Source: an uncultured Mogibacterium sp.
Lineage (GTDB): Bacteria > Bacillota > Clostridia > Peptostreptococcales > Anaerovoracaceae
Reading direction: 5' to 3'
DNA length: 64,000 bases
Assembly (NCBI RefSeq): GCF_938041965.1
Contig: NZ_CALISE010000003.1
Location: 62,001 to 126,000, forward strand
Both the position numbers and the translations under genes were made by a program. The notes under the pieces are model-generated. The model had not been told where the DNA came from and did no database searches. It saw only the letters and a program-made list of their open reading frames with translations. Of the stretch, positions 52,760-60,995 are shown in pieces; position 1 is the stretch's first letter; every line of letters starts with the position of its first letter.

Positions 52760-53150
52760 TTAACTCCCTATTTATCTTACCAAGTACCGAGTTTATGAAT
52801 GCGTAAGACCTTTCATCTCCATAAATCTTGCCTAGTTCAACGGCTTCATTAATAGAAACATTTGCTGGGATTGAATCAACATATAGAATTTCAGCAAGTG
52901 CAGTTCTGAGTATCGCGAGATCAGCCTTAGGGAGTCTGTTTATTTCCCAATTATCAATATTCTTAGATATAAGCTTATCTATTTCACTGATGTGATCTCG
53001 AATAGCGTTAAGCGTCTCTATTGCTTGATTTTGTCTTAGTGCCTTCTCTGCCTCTTCGACACAGGTGAGTTGCTCATAATCAAAATTATCAGTTACATCC
53101 ATTTGGTAAACGAACTGCATTATGTTTTCTCTAATTATTCTTCTATCCAT
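52749..53150 (-). CDS. nusB: Transcription antitermination factor NusB
   Basis: 133-residue all-helical RNA-binding protein that, with NusE/S10, binds boxA in rRNA operons. The end block SIPANVSINEAVELGKIYGD and SYAFINSVLGKINREL is the family signature. The start shares a base with the end of asp23. Typical neighbours: asp23 upstream, TsaD-like and xseA downstream. Confidence 0.95.
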   Translation of the reverse strand: MDRRIIRENIMQFVYQMDVTDNFDYEQLTCVEEAEKALRQNQAIETLNAIRDHISEIDKLISKNIDNWEINRLPKADLAILRTALAEILYVDSIPANVSINEAVELGKIYGDERSYAFINSVLGKINRELNEQ

Positions 53151-53506
53151 TAATCATTCTCCTGGTCGATTCCTTCTACACTTATGTTTACAGCGTGTAC
53201 TTTCAGTCCAGTAAATTCTTCGATTACATTTTTGATTGCACTCTGAATTTCATAAGATAACTGAGGAATGTTGTAACCATAATACACTATAATATGTAAG
53301 TTGATAGATATATTATCGCCGTCTCGATTAATTCGCACGCCATTCATACCGCTATCACGACCAAAAATATTTTTTGAAAAATTATCAGAAATACTTGAAA
53401 TCATTTTACTTACGCCTTTGATTTTGTGTACTTCCTCGGTAATATATCCAACAATAACCTGATCGTCTATCGAGATACAGCCATTATCGGTATTGAAACT
53501 ACTCAT
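53150..53506 (-). CDS. Asp23/Gls24 family protein
   Basis: 118 residues: GCISIDDQVIVGYITEEVHK at the start, GVRINRDGDNISINLHIIVY in the middle and an amphipathic helix near the end (IPQLSYEIQSAIKNVIEEF). This is the family copy that sits next to nusB in Firmicutes, with roles in envelope stress. It overlaps the corC-like gene by 8 bases and nusB by one. A second, more distant member is encoded at 4398-4796. Confidence 0.9.
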   Translation of the reverse strand: MSSFNTDNGCISIDDQVIVGYITEEVHKIKGVSKMISSISDNFSKNIFGRDSGMNGVRINRDGDNISINLHIIVYYGYNIPQLSYEIQSAIKNVIEEFTGLKVHAVNISVEGIDQEND

Positions 53507-54824
53507 CTAGATTGTCTTCCTTCTCGCTATACTTATCATTCTCTTCGATTGTTATACGAACTTTTTCAATACGTCGATCTTTTACCTCTAAGATTTGGAA
53601 AGTAATATTACCATATTCTATAGGTTTATACGTGGAATTTTCTTTAGGGATTTCACCGATATAATCAATTATAAATCCTCCAACAGTCTCACTATTTTCA
53701 GATTCAAGTTCGATACCAGTTTCTTTATCAAGATCATCAAGATATACGTTTCCATCAACAATATATTCTGAGTCGGAAACCTTCTCTATGATTCTATCTT
53801 CATCGTCAAATTCATCATCGATATCTCCAACTATTTGTTCGATAATATCCTCAATTGATACTATGCCACTAAACCCACCGTACTCGTCAATTAATATTGC
53901 AATATGTTGTTTTGTCTTTTGCAGTTCTACAAAAAGGGAGTCGATATTCTTGGTTTCAGGTACCAAATAAGGTTCTCGCATTATCTCTTTGATATTTATG
54001 TTATCAAAACCTGAAGAAGCACCTTTCAGCAAGTAGTCTTTAACCAGAAGAAGGCCTATGATGTTGTCAGTATCACCATCACATATTGGAATACGTGAGT
54101 GACGAAGCTCCATTAACTCTTCAAAATACTCGTCTTTATCGTCCTGTAAATCAATCATAAAAACATCGGTTCTTGGTGTCATGATCTCGTATGCGAGTAA
54201 ATCATCAAATTCAAATATACTGTCGATCATTCGACGCCCTTCTTCTTTGAGATCACCACTTTCCTGCCCTTTATCTAGCATTGATCTTACATGATCTTCA
54301 GAGAACTGCGCATCATCTACATCAATATCTTTTCTCATCACGAGAAGAAATAAGTTGGCAACGCCTAAACATAGCTTTGTGATAGGAAATAGTACAACAT
54401 ACACAAACCGCTGCATTTTAATCAATCTGATAGCATATGAATCGGCAGATTGTGCGGCAAGCTTCTTCGGGAAAATATCAGCTATAGCAAAGTAAATAGT
54501 AGCAAAAACAATATTCGCTATAATTGGAAGAAATCTGTATGTACTCAGCCTATTGTAAAAACCAAAATTAAAAACAACTATGGCAATTATTGCCATCGAA
54601 TACATGAAAATCCTATCCGGATACTGGTATTTAGATGGTTTTTTTATGAAATTATGGATGAGCTCCACTCTCTTATTGTTAGGCTCGTCCTCTAAAATTT
54701 CGTTAAGCTTGTTTCTATCTACACAGTCAAGTGCATTTAGTGACGCAGAAACCAATCCATTGGCAATTAGAATTACGAACACTATAAGTACATATATGGT
54801 CCAACTCACGGGGTCAGATGACAT
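53499..54824 (-). CDS. CNNM/CorC/HlyC family membrane protein
   Basis: 441 residues: an N-terminal CNNM domain with about four membrane segments (residues 1-185), a pair of CBS domains (IMTPRTDVFMIDLQDD and ILIDEYGGFSGIVSIEDIIE), and a C-terminal CorC/HlyC domain (about 345-425, GNVYLDDLDKETGI). Members are linked to magnesium or other divalent-cation export; older labels read hemolysin. AAGGAGAAAATC precedes the ATG. It may head the asp23-nusB-xse-isp-dxs operon. Confidence 0.9.
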   Translation of the reverse strand: MSSDPVSWTIYVLIVFVILIANGLVSASLNALDCVDRNKLNEILEDEPNNKRVELIHNFIKKPSKYQYPDRIFMYSMAIIAIVVFNFGFYNRLSTYRFLPIIANIVFATIYFAIADIFPKKLAAQSADSYAIRLIKMQRFVYVVLFPITKLCLGVANLFLLVMRKDIDVDDAQFSEDHVRSMLDKGQESGDLKEEGRRMIDSIFEFDDLLAYEIMTPRTDVFMIDLQDDKDEYFEELMELRHSRIPICDGDTDNIIGLLLVKDYLLKGASSGFDNINIKEIMREPYLVPETKNIDSLFVELQKTKQHIAILIDEYGGFSGIVSIEDIIEQIVGDIDDEFDDEDRIIEKVSDSEYIVDGNVYLDDLDKETGIELESENSETVGGFIIDYIGEIPKENSTYKPIEYGNITFQILEVKDRRIEKVRITIEENDKYSEKEDNLDE

Positions 54825-54876
54825 GATTTTCTCCTTTTAATAATTTATTTAAGATAAATATGCGATATTGTTGCTT

Positions 54877-56115
54877 TTATGATTCCTTTTTCTTCCTGAG
54901 TATGAAGTCAGGTGGATACGTTTTGCTAAGTTTAACTTTGATTATCTGCTGAGGATGAGGCGCTGATTCTATTGGATTATTATTCTCATCATACATTTCT
55001 CTAACTATCTCATCAGTATAATCTGTACGAGGTCCAAAAACTTCGATATCCTCGCCAACACAGAATTTGTTACGCTGTTCGACAATGGTTAGACCACTAT
55101 CAGGTTCATAGCCTCTTACAACACCGATAAACGAATACTCACGAGTGTAATCGCTGCTAGAATAATTCTGCCCACTACTATCGGGCTTAGAATAATAGAA
55201 ACCGTGATAAAACTCTCTGTGGCTGGCTTTACAAAGCTCTTTATACCATTTTTCCTGAAATGTGTAATTATCTGGGTCCTCAAGATATTCATCAAGCGCC
55301 GCTCTATATGCAGAAACAACAGTCGCTACATAAAATGGACTCTTCATACGTCCTTCTATTTTCAGAGAGGAGATTCCAGCATCTATTAGATCAGGAAGTT
55401 TATCAAGCATGCATAAATCACGAGAATTCATGATATAACTTCCTCGATCATCTTCTTCAACAGGATAATACTCACCTGGTCTTTTTTCTTCGACTAGTGA
55501 ATATTTCCATCTGCATGGATGTGTACATGAACCTCTGTTTGCATCTCTACCAACCATGAAATTGCTAAGTAGACATCTGCCTGAGTAAGACATACACATA
55601 GCTCCATGAACGAATGCCTCAATTTCGGTATCAGGCGGAAGAACTTTTTTCATCTCTCTAAGCTCTTCAAGGCTCATCTCTCTGGCTGCAACGATTCTTT
55701 TTGCACCCATTTGTTCAACCCAAAATGCAGCAGTCATATAGTTAGTCGTATTCGCCTGTGTGCTAATATGAATTTCAGCATCAGGGATGATGCCTTTTAC
55801 TATTGTCATTACACCTGGATCTGAAACAAGGAATGCATCAATCGGTATGTCTTTTATCTTTTCAAGATATGCCTTAAGCGGTGGAATATCATCGTTATGC
55901 GGATATATGTTGATTGTCATGTACCCTTTAGCATCGTGTTCATGGATAAATTCCATCGCTTCTTTGATTTCGTCTATAGATAAATTTCCTGCCCCGGCAC
56001 GAAGGCTAAATAGTTCACCTCCAAAGTAAACTGCATCAGCCCCATATATAATAGCCGTTTTAAGCTTCTCAATATCTCCAGCTGGAGCAAGTAGTTCGAT
56101 TTTTTTATTAGTCAT
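54877..56115 (-). CDS. trhP: U32 family protein TrhP (tRNA U34 hydroxylation)
   Basis: 412-residue peptidase-U32-type protein. Marks: ELLAPAGDIEKLKTAIIYGA at the start, VHGAMCMSYSGRCLLSNFM and GSCTHPCRWKY with the conserved cysteines. In bacteria TrhP uses prephenate to make 5-hydroxyuridine at tRNA position 34; the adjacent TrmR methylates the product. Only one U32 gene lies here, whereas Bacillus has the pair yrrN-yrrO. It overlaps trmR by 8 bases. Confidence 0.88.
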   Translation of the reverse strand: MTNKKIELLAPAGDIEKLKTAIIYGADAVYFGGELFSLRAGAGNLSIDEIKEAMEFIHEHDAKGYMTINIYPHNDDIPPLKAYLEKIKDIPIDAFLVSDPGVMTIVKGIIPDAEIHISTQANTTNYMTAAFWVEQMGAKRIVAAREMSLEELREMKKVLPPDTEIEAFVHGAMCMSYSGRCLLSNFMVGRDANRGSCTHPCRWKYSLVEEKRPGEYYPVEEDDRGSYIMNSRDLCMLDKLPDLIDAGISSLKIEGRMKSPFYVATVVSAYRAALDEYLEDPDNYTFQEKWYKELCKASHREFYHGFYYSKPDSSGQNYSSSDYTREYSFIGVVRGYEPDSGLTIVEQRNKFCVGEDIEVFGPRTDYTDEIVREMYDENNNPIESAPHPQQIIKVKLSKTYPPDFILRKKKES

Positions 56116-56770
56116 TTAGTTTAATTACAGCAAGACCATCTCCACAGCTTAACAATGAAATGGTCAAATCCTTTCTACCCTTTAAATACTCTAAAAACTC
56201 TTTCATCCTCTTGACACTTGTACGATGCCTGCGTCCAGGATCAACTGTTGAACCAGTTAAATACCCATGAATTAGCATATTGTCACAGATGATTGTTGCC
56301 CCTGGTTTTGATAATTTCTCAGCCCTATCAAAAAACTCACGGTAATGACTCTTTGCGGCATCTATAAAAATAAGATCAAATCGTGAGTCTTGTGAATCAT
56401 CCTTGATCAAAGAATCTAATACGTCATTTGCATCACCAAATTTTAAATTGATTCTGCTTTCTAAACCAAGTGATTTTATGTTAGAAACCGCATAATCGTA
56501 CATATGAGGGGCTCTCTCTATCGTAGTGATATGAGCCCCTTCGCAAGTAGTTGCAAAATAACATGCTGAATACCCGTAGGCTGTTCCTATCTCAAGTATA
56601 TTATTTGGTTTCGCAATCTTTAAAAAAGTATTTAAATAACTCTCGGTTTCACGCAGTATCAGCGGTACGTTATCATTCTCGCAAAATAGTCTAAGTTTTC
56701 CTAAATTTTCTGATATGGGCGAGTAAAATGAGTTTAAAAGATTAACGATTTTTTCGTCAGTTATACTCAT
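56108..56770 (-). CDS. trmR: tRNA 5-hydroxyuridine methyltransferase TrmR
   Basis: 220-residue class I O-methyltransferase (catechol-OMT-like). SAM motif ILEIGTAYGYSACYFA, FIDAAKSHYREFF with the metal-binding Asp, and ICDNMLIHGYL. With trhP behind it and mltG before it, the order matches Bacillus yrrL-yrrM-yrrN-yrrO, so the assignment to mo5U34 synthesis is by both family and context. It overlaps mltG by one base. Confidence 0.88.
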   Translation of the reverse strand: MSITDEKIVNLLNSFYSPISENLGKLRLFCENDNVPLILRETESYLNTFLKIAKPNNILEIGTAYGYSACYFATTCEGAHITTIERAPHMYDYAVSNIKSLGLESRINLKFGDANDVLDSLIKDDSQDSRFDLIFIDAAKSHYREFFDRAEKLSKPGATIICDNMLIHGYLTGSTVDPGRRHRTSVKRMKEFLEYLKGRKDLTISLLSCGDGLAVIKLND

Positions 56771-57810
56771 TATTTATTCTTCTCCGCTAAAGCTTTCGAA
56801 TAAGCTTCTTTGTCTTTTAGAAATTTATTATAGTCCTTACTAAAGTTGTGTGTGCCATCAAGCTTCTCACTTACAACATAATATAAGTAATCAGTGCTCT
56901 CAGGATAAAGAGCAGCTTTAATCGATGCCTTTCCAGGTGAACATATAGGTCCTGGTGGCAAGCCTTTATTAGTATAGGTATTGTATGGTGAATCAATCTT
57001 GGTGTCAGCAATTGATAGATTCTCTTTAGGTTTTCCTAGTGCATACTGAATGGTTGCATCAATCTGTAGAGGCATGCCAGCCTTGATTCTATTGTATATA
57101 ACACTTGCAATCTTAGCTCTATCTCCATCATATTGTGACTCACGTTCTATTAGAGAAGCGATTATTATTACTTCATTTTCACTGAGATTTAGCTCTTTTG
57201 CACGCTTTTTATATTTCTTGGTAAACACCTTATCATACTGATTGAGCATCGTAGTGATAACCTGAGTTTCATCAGCATCTAAGTCTACCGCATAAGTATC
57301 TGGATAGAGATATCCTTCGAGATGATTATCCCCTGACTGAGCACCCTTTAGAAAAGAAAATTTGCTAAAATCGCCATGCCTAGCAATTTCAAGAAATTTA
57401 TCTTTATTAACAATTCCTTCTTTGTCTAACTTAGTAGCTGTCTGTTCGATAGTATATCCTTCAGGAATAGTAAATGTCTTGGTACTTGAAACTCCCTTTA
57501 CTATAGTCTGTGCTATATCACTAGATCTCATGCTAGGAGATACTGAAAAGCTACCAGCTTTATATTTGCCATCATATCTCCAAATCTTAGATACGAGCTT
57601 ATACTTAGATACACTGCTGATTACACCTTTTTTGTAAAGCTCCTTCGCAATATCGTTAGTTGATGAACCTTCTTTAATCTTAACAACTACAAATGTATTA
57701 TCTGTTCGATCTTTTGGTTTGTTAATTATAAGAAGTGATGCACTTAATGCGACAAGGATGAGCAATAAAGCGATAAGAATGCCTAAAGCTTTCTTTACTG
57801 ACTTCTTCAT
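56770..57810 (-). CDS. mltG: Endolytic murein transglycosylase MltG
   Basis: 346 residues: N-terminal membrane anchor (about 9-29), a LysM-like region, and the YceG catalytic domain with the probable catalytic Glu222 in ASLIERESQ, followed by VIYNRIKAGMPLQID and GLPPGPICSPG. MltG cuts nascent glycan chains and sets their length. GGAGGT precedes the ATG. First gene of mltG-trmR-trhP; a hairpin precedes it. Confidence 0.95.
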   Translation of the reverse strand: MKKSVKKALGILIALLLILVALSASLLIINKPKDRTDNTFVVVKIKEGSSTNDIAKELYKKGVISSVSKYKLVSKIWRYDGKYKAGSFSVSPSMRSSDIAQTIVKGVSSTKTFTIPEGYTIEQTATKLDKEGIVNKDKFLEIARHGDFSKFSFLKGAQSGDNHLEGYLYPDTYAVDLDADETQVITTMLNQYDKVFTKKYKKRAKELNLSENEVIIIASLIERESQYDGDRAKIASVIYNRIKAGMPLQIDATIQYALGKPKENLSIADTKIDSPYNTYTNKGLPPGPICSPGKASIKAALYPESTDYLYYVVSEKLDGTHNFSKDYNKFLKDKEAYSKALAEKNK

Positions 57811-57832
57811 ATTACCTCCAACAACTAGGAAT

Positions 57833-57874
57833 ATTGTTAGCCAATATCAAACTGAATTGAAATTAGCTAACAAC
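57833..57874 (-). other. Hairpin between efp and mltG
   Basis: Two 13-base arms (57833-57845 and 57862-57874) pair with only wobble-type differences around a 16-base loop, about 25 bases before the mltG start. No T run follows on the minus strand. Possibly an attenuating or protective leader element. Confidence 0.4.
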
Positions 57875-57919
57875 TTTCATTACATAGTATTTAAATTGAT
57901 AATTTAAATAATTTTTATA

Positions 57920-58483
57920 CTACTTAGCTCTTCCTAAGTACTCTCCACCGTTTCTAGTGTCTATCTGAATAACTTCACCCTCTTCGATGAATATTGGAAC
58001 CTGAATTACAGCACCTGTCTCAACAGTAGCGGCTTTAGTAACATTAGTCGCGGTATCTCCTTTAACTCCAGGCTCGGTTTCGATAACCTTGAGGTCAACG
58101 AAGTTTGGAGCTTCAACAGCAAAGGCATTTCCCTGATAGAATTTAATAGTAGCTGTATCATTTTCTCTGATGAACTTTACAGCGTCTTCAACGAGATCTG
58201 CACTTAGAGGAACCTGGTCGAAAGTCTCCTGATCCATGAAGTAGTATAGCTCGCCGTCGTTATAGAGATACTGCATAGTTTTTGTCTCGATATGAGCCTT
58301 TGGGAACTTATCGTTAGGGTTGAATGCCTCTTCTCTGGTAGCACCAGTAAGAATATTTCTGTACTTAGTTCTAACAAAAGCAGCACCTTTACCAGGCTTT
58401 ACATGCTGGAAGTCAAGTACTACATGTGGCTCCCCATTCATCTCGAAAGTTACGCCTTTTCTGAAATCTCCTGCACTAATCAT
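57920..58483 (-). CDS. efp: Translation elongation factor P
   Basis: 187-residue EF-P, which relieves ribosome stalling at polyproline. KOW-like N-domain with the tip lysine Lys32 in KPGKGAAFVR, two OB domains, and the C-terminal QIDTRNGGEYLGRAK signature. Which modification Lys32 carries cannot be told; no EpmA/YmfI-type gene is in the window. Own transcription unit between ylbF and mltG is likely, with a TATAAT-like element upstream. Confidence 0.97.
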   Translation of the reverse strand: MISAGDFRKGVTFEMNGEPHVVLDFQHVKPGKGAAFVRTKYRNILTGATREEAFNPNDKFPKAHIETKTMQYLYNDGELYYFMDQETFDQVPLSADLVEDAVKFIRENDTATIKFYQGNAFAVEAPNFVDLKVIETEPGVKGDTATNVTKAATVETGAVIQVPIFIEEGEVIQIDTRNGGEYLGRAK

Positions 58484-58568
58484 ACTTAATCTCTCTTTCT
58501 GTGATATTAAAAATTAAAATTATTATCTTTATGTAACGTATACGTATGTATTATATCAAATATTCCCG

Positions 58569-58901
58569 TTAAATATTAATCTTTACAACATCTGATAGGA
58601 TTTCATATACGTCCTTCATCATTATAGCAAATCTCGCCTCTGCTTGCATATATTCTGCAGCTTTAGGATTAGATGACATCATGGCATACATTGACTGTAT
58701 CTGTGCCATCGCATCCTGTCCAATCTCTTCGCCACTTAATTGCTTAGCCTGAATCTCAATTTGACGCTTTTGTATATCGCTAATCATCTGATTGAGAGTC
58801 GGATCCTGCTCTATCTCCTTGCGAAGCTTATCGTAATCCATAAATTCATTACTTGCCTTAATTGCAGATGCAAGTTCATGGGCACTTGAATATACATTCA
58901 T
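58569..58901 (-). CDS. YlbF/YmcA family regulator
   Basis: 110-residue helical protein of the YlbF/YmcA family. In Bacillus these proteins form a complex with YaaT that helps RNase Y and speeds Spo0A phosphorylation. The block VYSSAHELASAIKASNEF and the Met/Gln-rich middle fit. GGAGG lies 8 bases before ATG 58901; a GTG nine bases upstream overlaps that site. It sits directly behind the RNase J gene, which suits an RNA-decay link. Confidence 0.85.
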   Translation of the reverse strand: MNVYSSAHELASAIKASNEFMDYDKLRKEIEQDPTLNQMISDIQKRQIEIQAKQLSGEEIGQDAMAQIQSMYAMMSSNPKAAEYMQAEARFAIMMKDVYEILSDVVKINI

Positions 58902-58931
58902 ATTAAACACCTCCTAAAACCAAAGCATTCA

Positions 58932-60980
58932 TTAAATATCCATTATCACTGGTAAAATCACTGGACTTCTACGTGTTTTCTTGTATATGAAGCCCCTCAT
59001 ATCATCTTTGATAATATTCTTTAAAGTGTTAATATCCTCTGAACCCAGGTTATTCCATTTATCGATTGACTCGTATACAACCTCAGTGGCTTCGTTTATA
59101 AGAGGCATATTCTCTTTAACGTAGATAAAGCCACGTGTTATAAGCTCAGGTCTAGCAGCTAATAAACCTGAATTACTATCAATCGAAACAGCGATAACAA
59201 TTAGTCCTGACTCAGAGAGCTGCTTTCTATCCCGTAGTACAACGTTTCCAACATCTCCAACTCCATAACCATCTACGAGTACATCTTCTGCAGGTGCTGC
59301 AGCTGGTTCAACCTTTGCCTGCTTACCAGTTATACGAAGTGCATCTCCGTTGTTCATAACGAAGATATTACCTCTATCCATCCCCATTGATTCAGCAAGC
59401 CGCGCGTGTTCTCGCAGATGACGATATTCGCCATGCGCAGGTATGAAGAATCTTGGCTTTACAAGTGAATGTATCAGCTTTAATTCTTCTTTACATGCGT
59501 GCCCTGAAACATGTATATCAACGAAATCTGATAAAAATACGTTAACTTTCTTCTCGTAAAGCTTATTAACTATATTAGTTACTGCTTTTGCATTGCCTGG
59601 AATCGGCGATGATGAGAAGACGACAGTATCACCAGACTTTAATTTGACGGCTCTATGAGAGTCATTTGCCATTCTTGTCAGTGCAGACATCGGTTCGCCC
59701 TGACTTCCGGTGGTAATAATGGTGATATTCGCATCTGGAATATTTCCAATTTTTCTTATATCAACAAAAGCGGATTCTGGAAGATTAACATATCCAAGTT
59801 CTCTTGCTAGTGTTAGAACATTCTCCATAGAACGACCAGAGATCGCAATCTTTCGTCCGTACTTAATTGAAGCCTCCATGAAGTACTTGATCCTATATAT
59901 GTTAGATGAGAATGTTGCTATGATTAAACGTTTTTCCGTCTTTGCAAAAATCTCATTCATAGAATCAACAACGACTCTCTCTGATGGAGTATATCCCGGT
60001 CTTAGCACATTTGTACTGTCACAGAGAAGAACGTCGACGCCTTCTTGTCCCAATTGCGCAAATTTAGCAAGATCAATTCTCTTGCCATCTAATGGTGAGT
60101 AGTCAATCTTAAAATCACCGGTATGAACGAGATGACCTCCAGGACACTTTATCGAGTATGCCATTGCGTCCGCAATACTATGATTGGTATGAATAGCTTC
60201 AACTCTGAAAGCACCAACATTAAAGATGTCATCGGCTTCGATAACATGTTCTTCCATGGATAGACCATGTTCTTTTAGCTTATTTCGTATGAGACCCATA
60301 GCGAGTGGAGGCGCATATACTGGAACGTTTATTTCCTTGAGAAGGAACGGTACCCCACCTATATGATCTTCGTGACCATGAGTTATGATAAGACCCTTGA
60401 TTTTTTCCATATTTTCCTTAAGATATGTGAAATCAGGAATCACAACGTCGATTCCAAACATCTCATCTTCAGGAAATGAAAAACCACAGTCAATTATAAG
60501 AATATCGTTTTTATATTCAACGAGAGTAATATTTTTCCCAATTTCCTTGAGGCCGCCTAATGGCATAATACGCATAGTTTCGATTGGCGCTTTAGGTCGT
60601 TTCCTTTGATTGTTTTTCTGATTATTTACAGAGATATTGTTACTTGGTGTATTCTTACTACCATTTCCAAGCTTTTTATTTTGGTTATTGTTTACTCTTT
60701 TGCCGTTTTTATTTGTGTTATTGTTATTGTAGGTAATATTATCGTTATTAAATCTATTGTTTCTTTTCTGAGTTCCACTTTTAGACTGCTTATTATTTCC
60801 TTTATTAACAATGGTTTTTACCCCTTTGGCTCTGGAACGAGAATTATCGCTAACTTTAAAATTGCTATTACGTGGCGATGAGTCACCGCCACGATTATTA
60901 GCTGTATTTTTTCTTGTTACTGAAGCATTTGAGCTACCTGTCTTCTGGAACTTTTTACTATTTCTATTTTCTATTCCCAT
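58932..60980 (-). CDS. rnj: Ribonuclease J with Asn-rich N-terminal extension
   Basis: 682 residues. The metallo-beta-lactamase/beta-CASP core starts near residue 137 (IMPLGGLKEIGKN) and has the metal motif HGHEDH at 201-206, HTGDFKID, and a C-terminal domain. RNase J has endonuclease and 5'-3' exonuclease activity in mRNA turnover. Residues 1-132 are an unusual low-complexity tail rich in Asn, Lys, Arg, Ser, likely disordered and basic; ordinary RNase J lacks this. The ribosome binding site is weak. It follows leuS by 15 bases. Confidence 0.95.
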   Translation of the reverse strand: MGIENRNSKKFQKTGSSNASVTRKNTANNRGGDSSPRNSNFKVSDNSRSRAKGVKTIVNKGNNKQSKSGTQKRNNRFNNDNITYNNNNTNKNGKRVNNNQNKKLGNGSKNTPSNNISVNNQKNNQRKRPKAPIETMRIMPLGGLKEIGKNITLVEYKNDILIIDCGFSFPEDEMFGIDVVIPDFTYLKENMEKIKGLIITHGHEDHIGGVPFLLKEINVPVYAPPLAMGLIRNKLKEHGLSMEEHVIEADDIFNVGAFRVEAIHTNHSIADAMAYSIKCPGGHLVHTGDFKIDYSPLDGKRIDLAKFAQLGQEGVDVLLCDSTNVLRPGYTPSERVVVDSMNEIFAKTEKRLIIATFSSNIYRIKYFMEASIKYGRKIAISGRSMENVLTLARELGYVNLPESAFVDIRKIGNIPDANITIITTGSQGEPMSALTRMANDSHRAVKLKSGDTVVFSSSPIPGNAKAVTNIVNKLYEKKVNVFLSDFVDIHVSGHACKEELKLIHSLVKPRFFIPAHGEYRHLREHARLAESMGMDRGNIFVMNNGDALRITGKQAKVEPAAAPAEDVLVDGYGVGDVGNVVLRDRKQLSESGLIVIAVSIDSNSGLLAARPELITRGFIYVKENMPLINEATEVVYESIDKWNNLGSEDINTLKNIIKDDMRGFIYKKTRRSPVILPVIMDI

Positions 60981-60995
60981 ATTTATACCCGAAGA

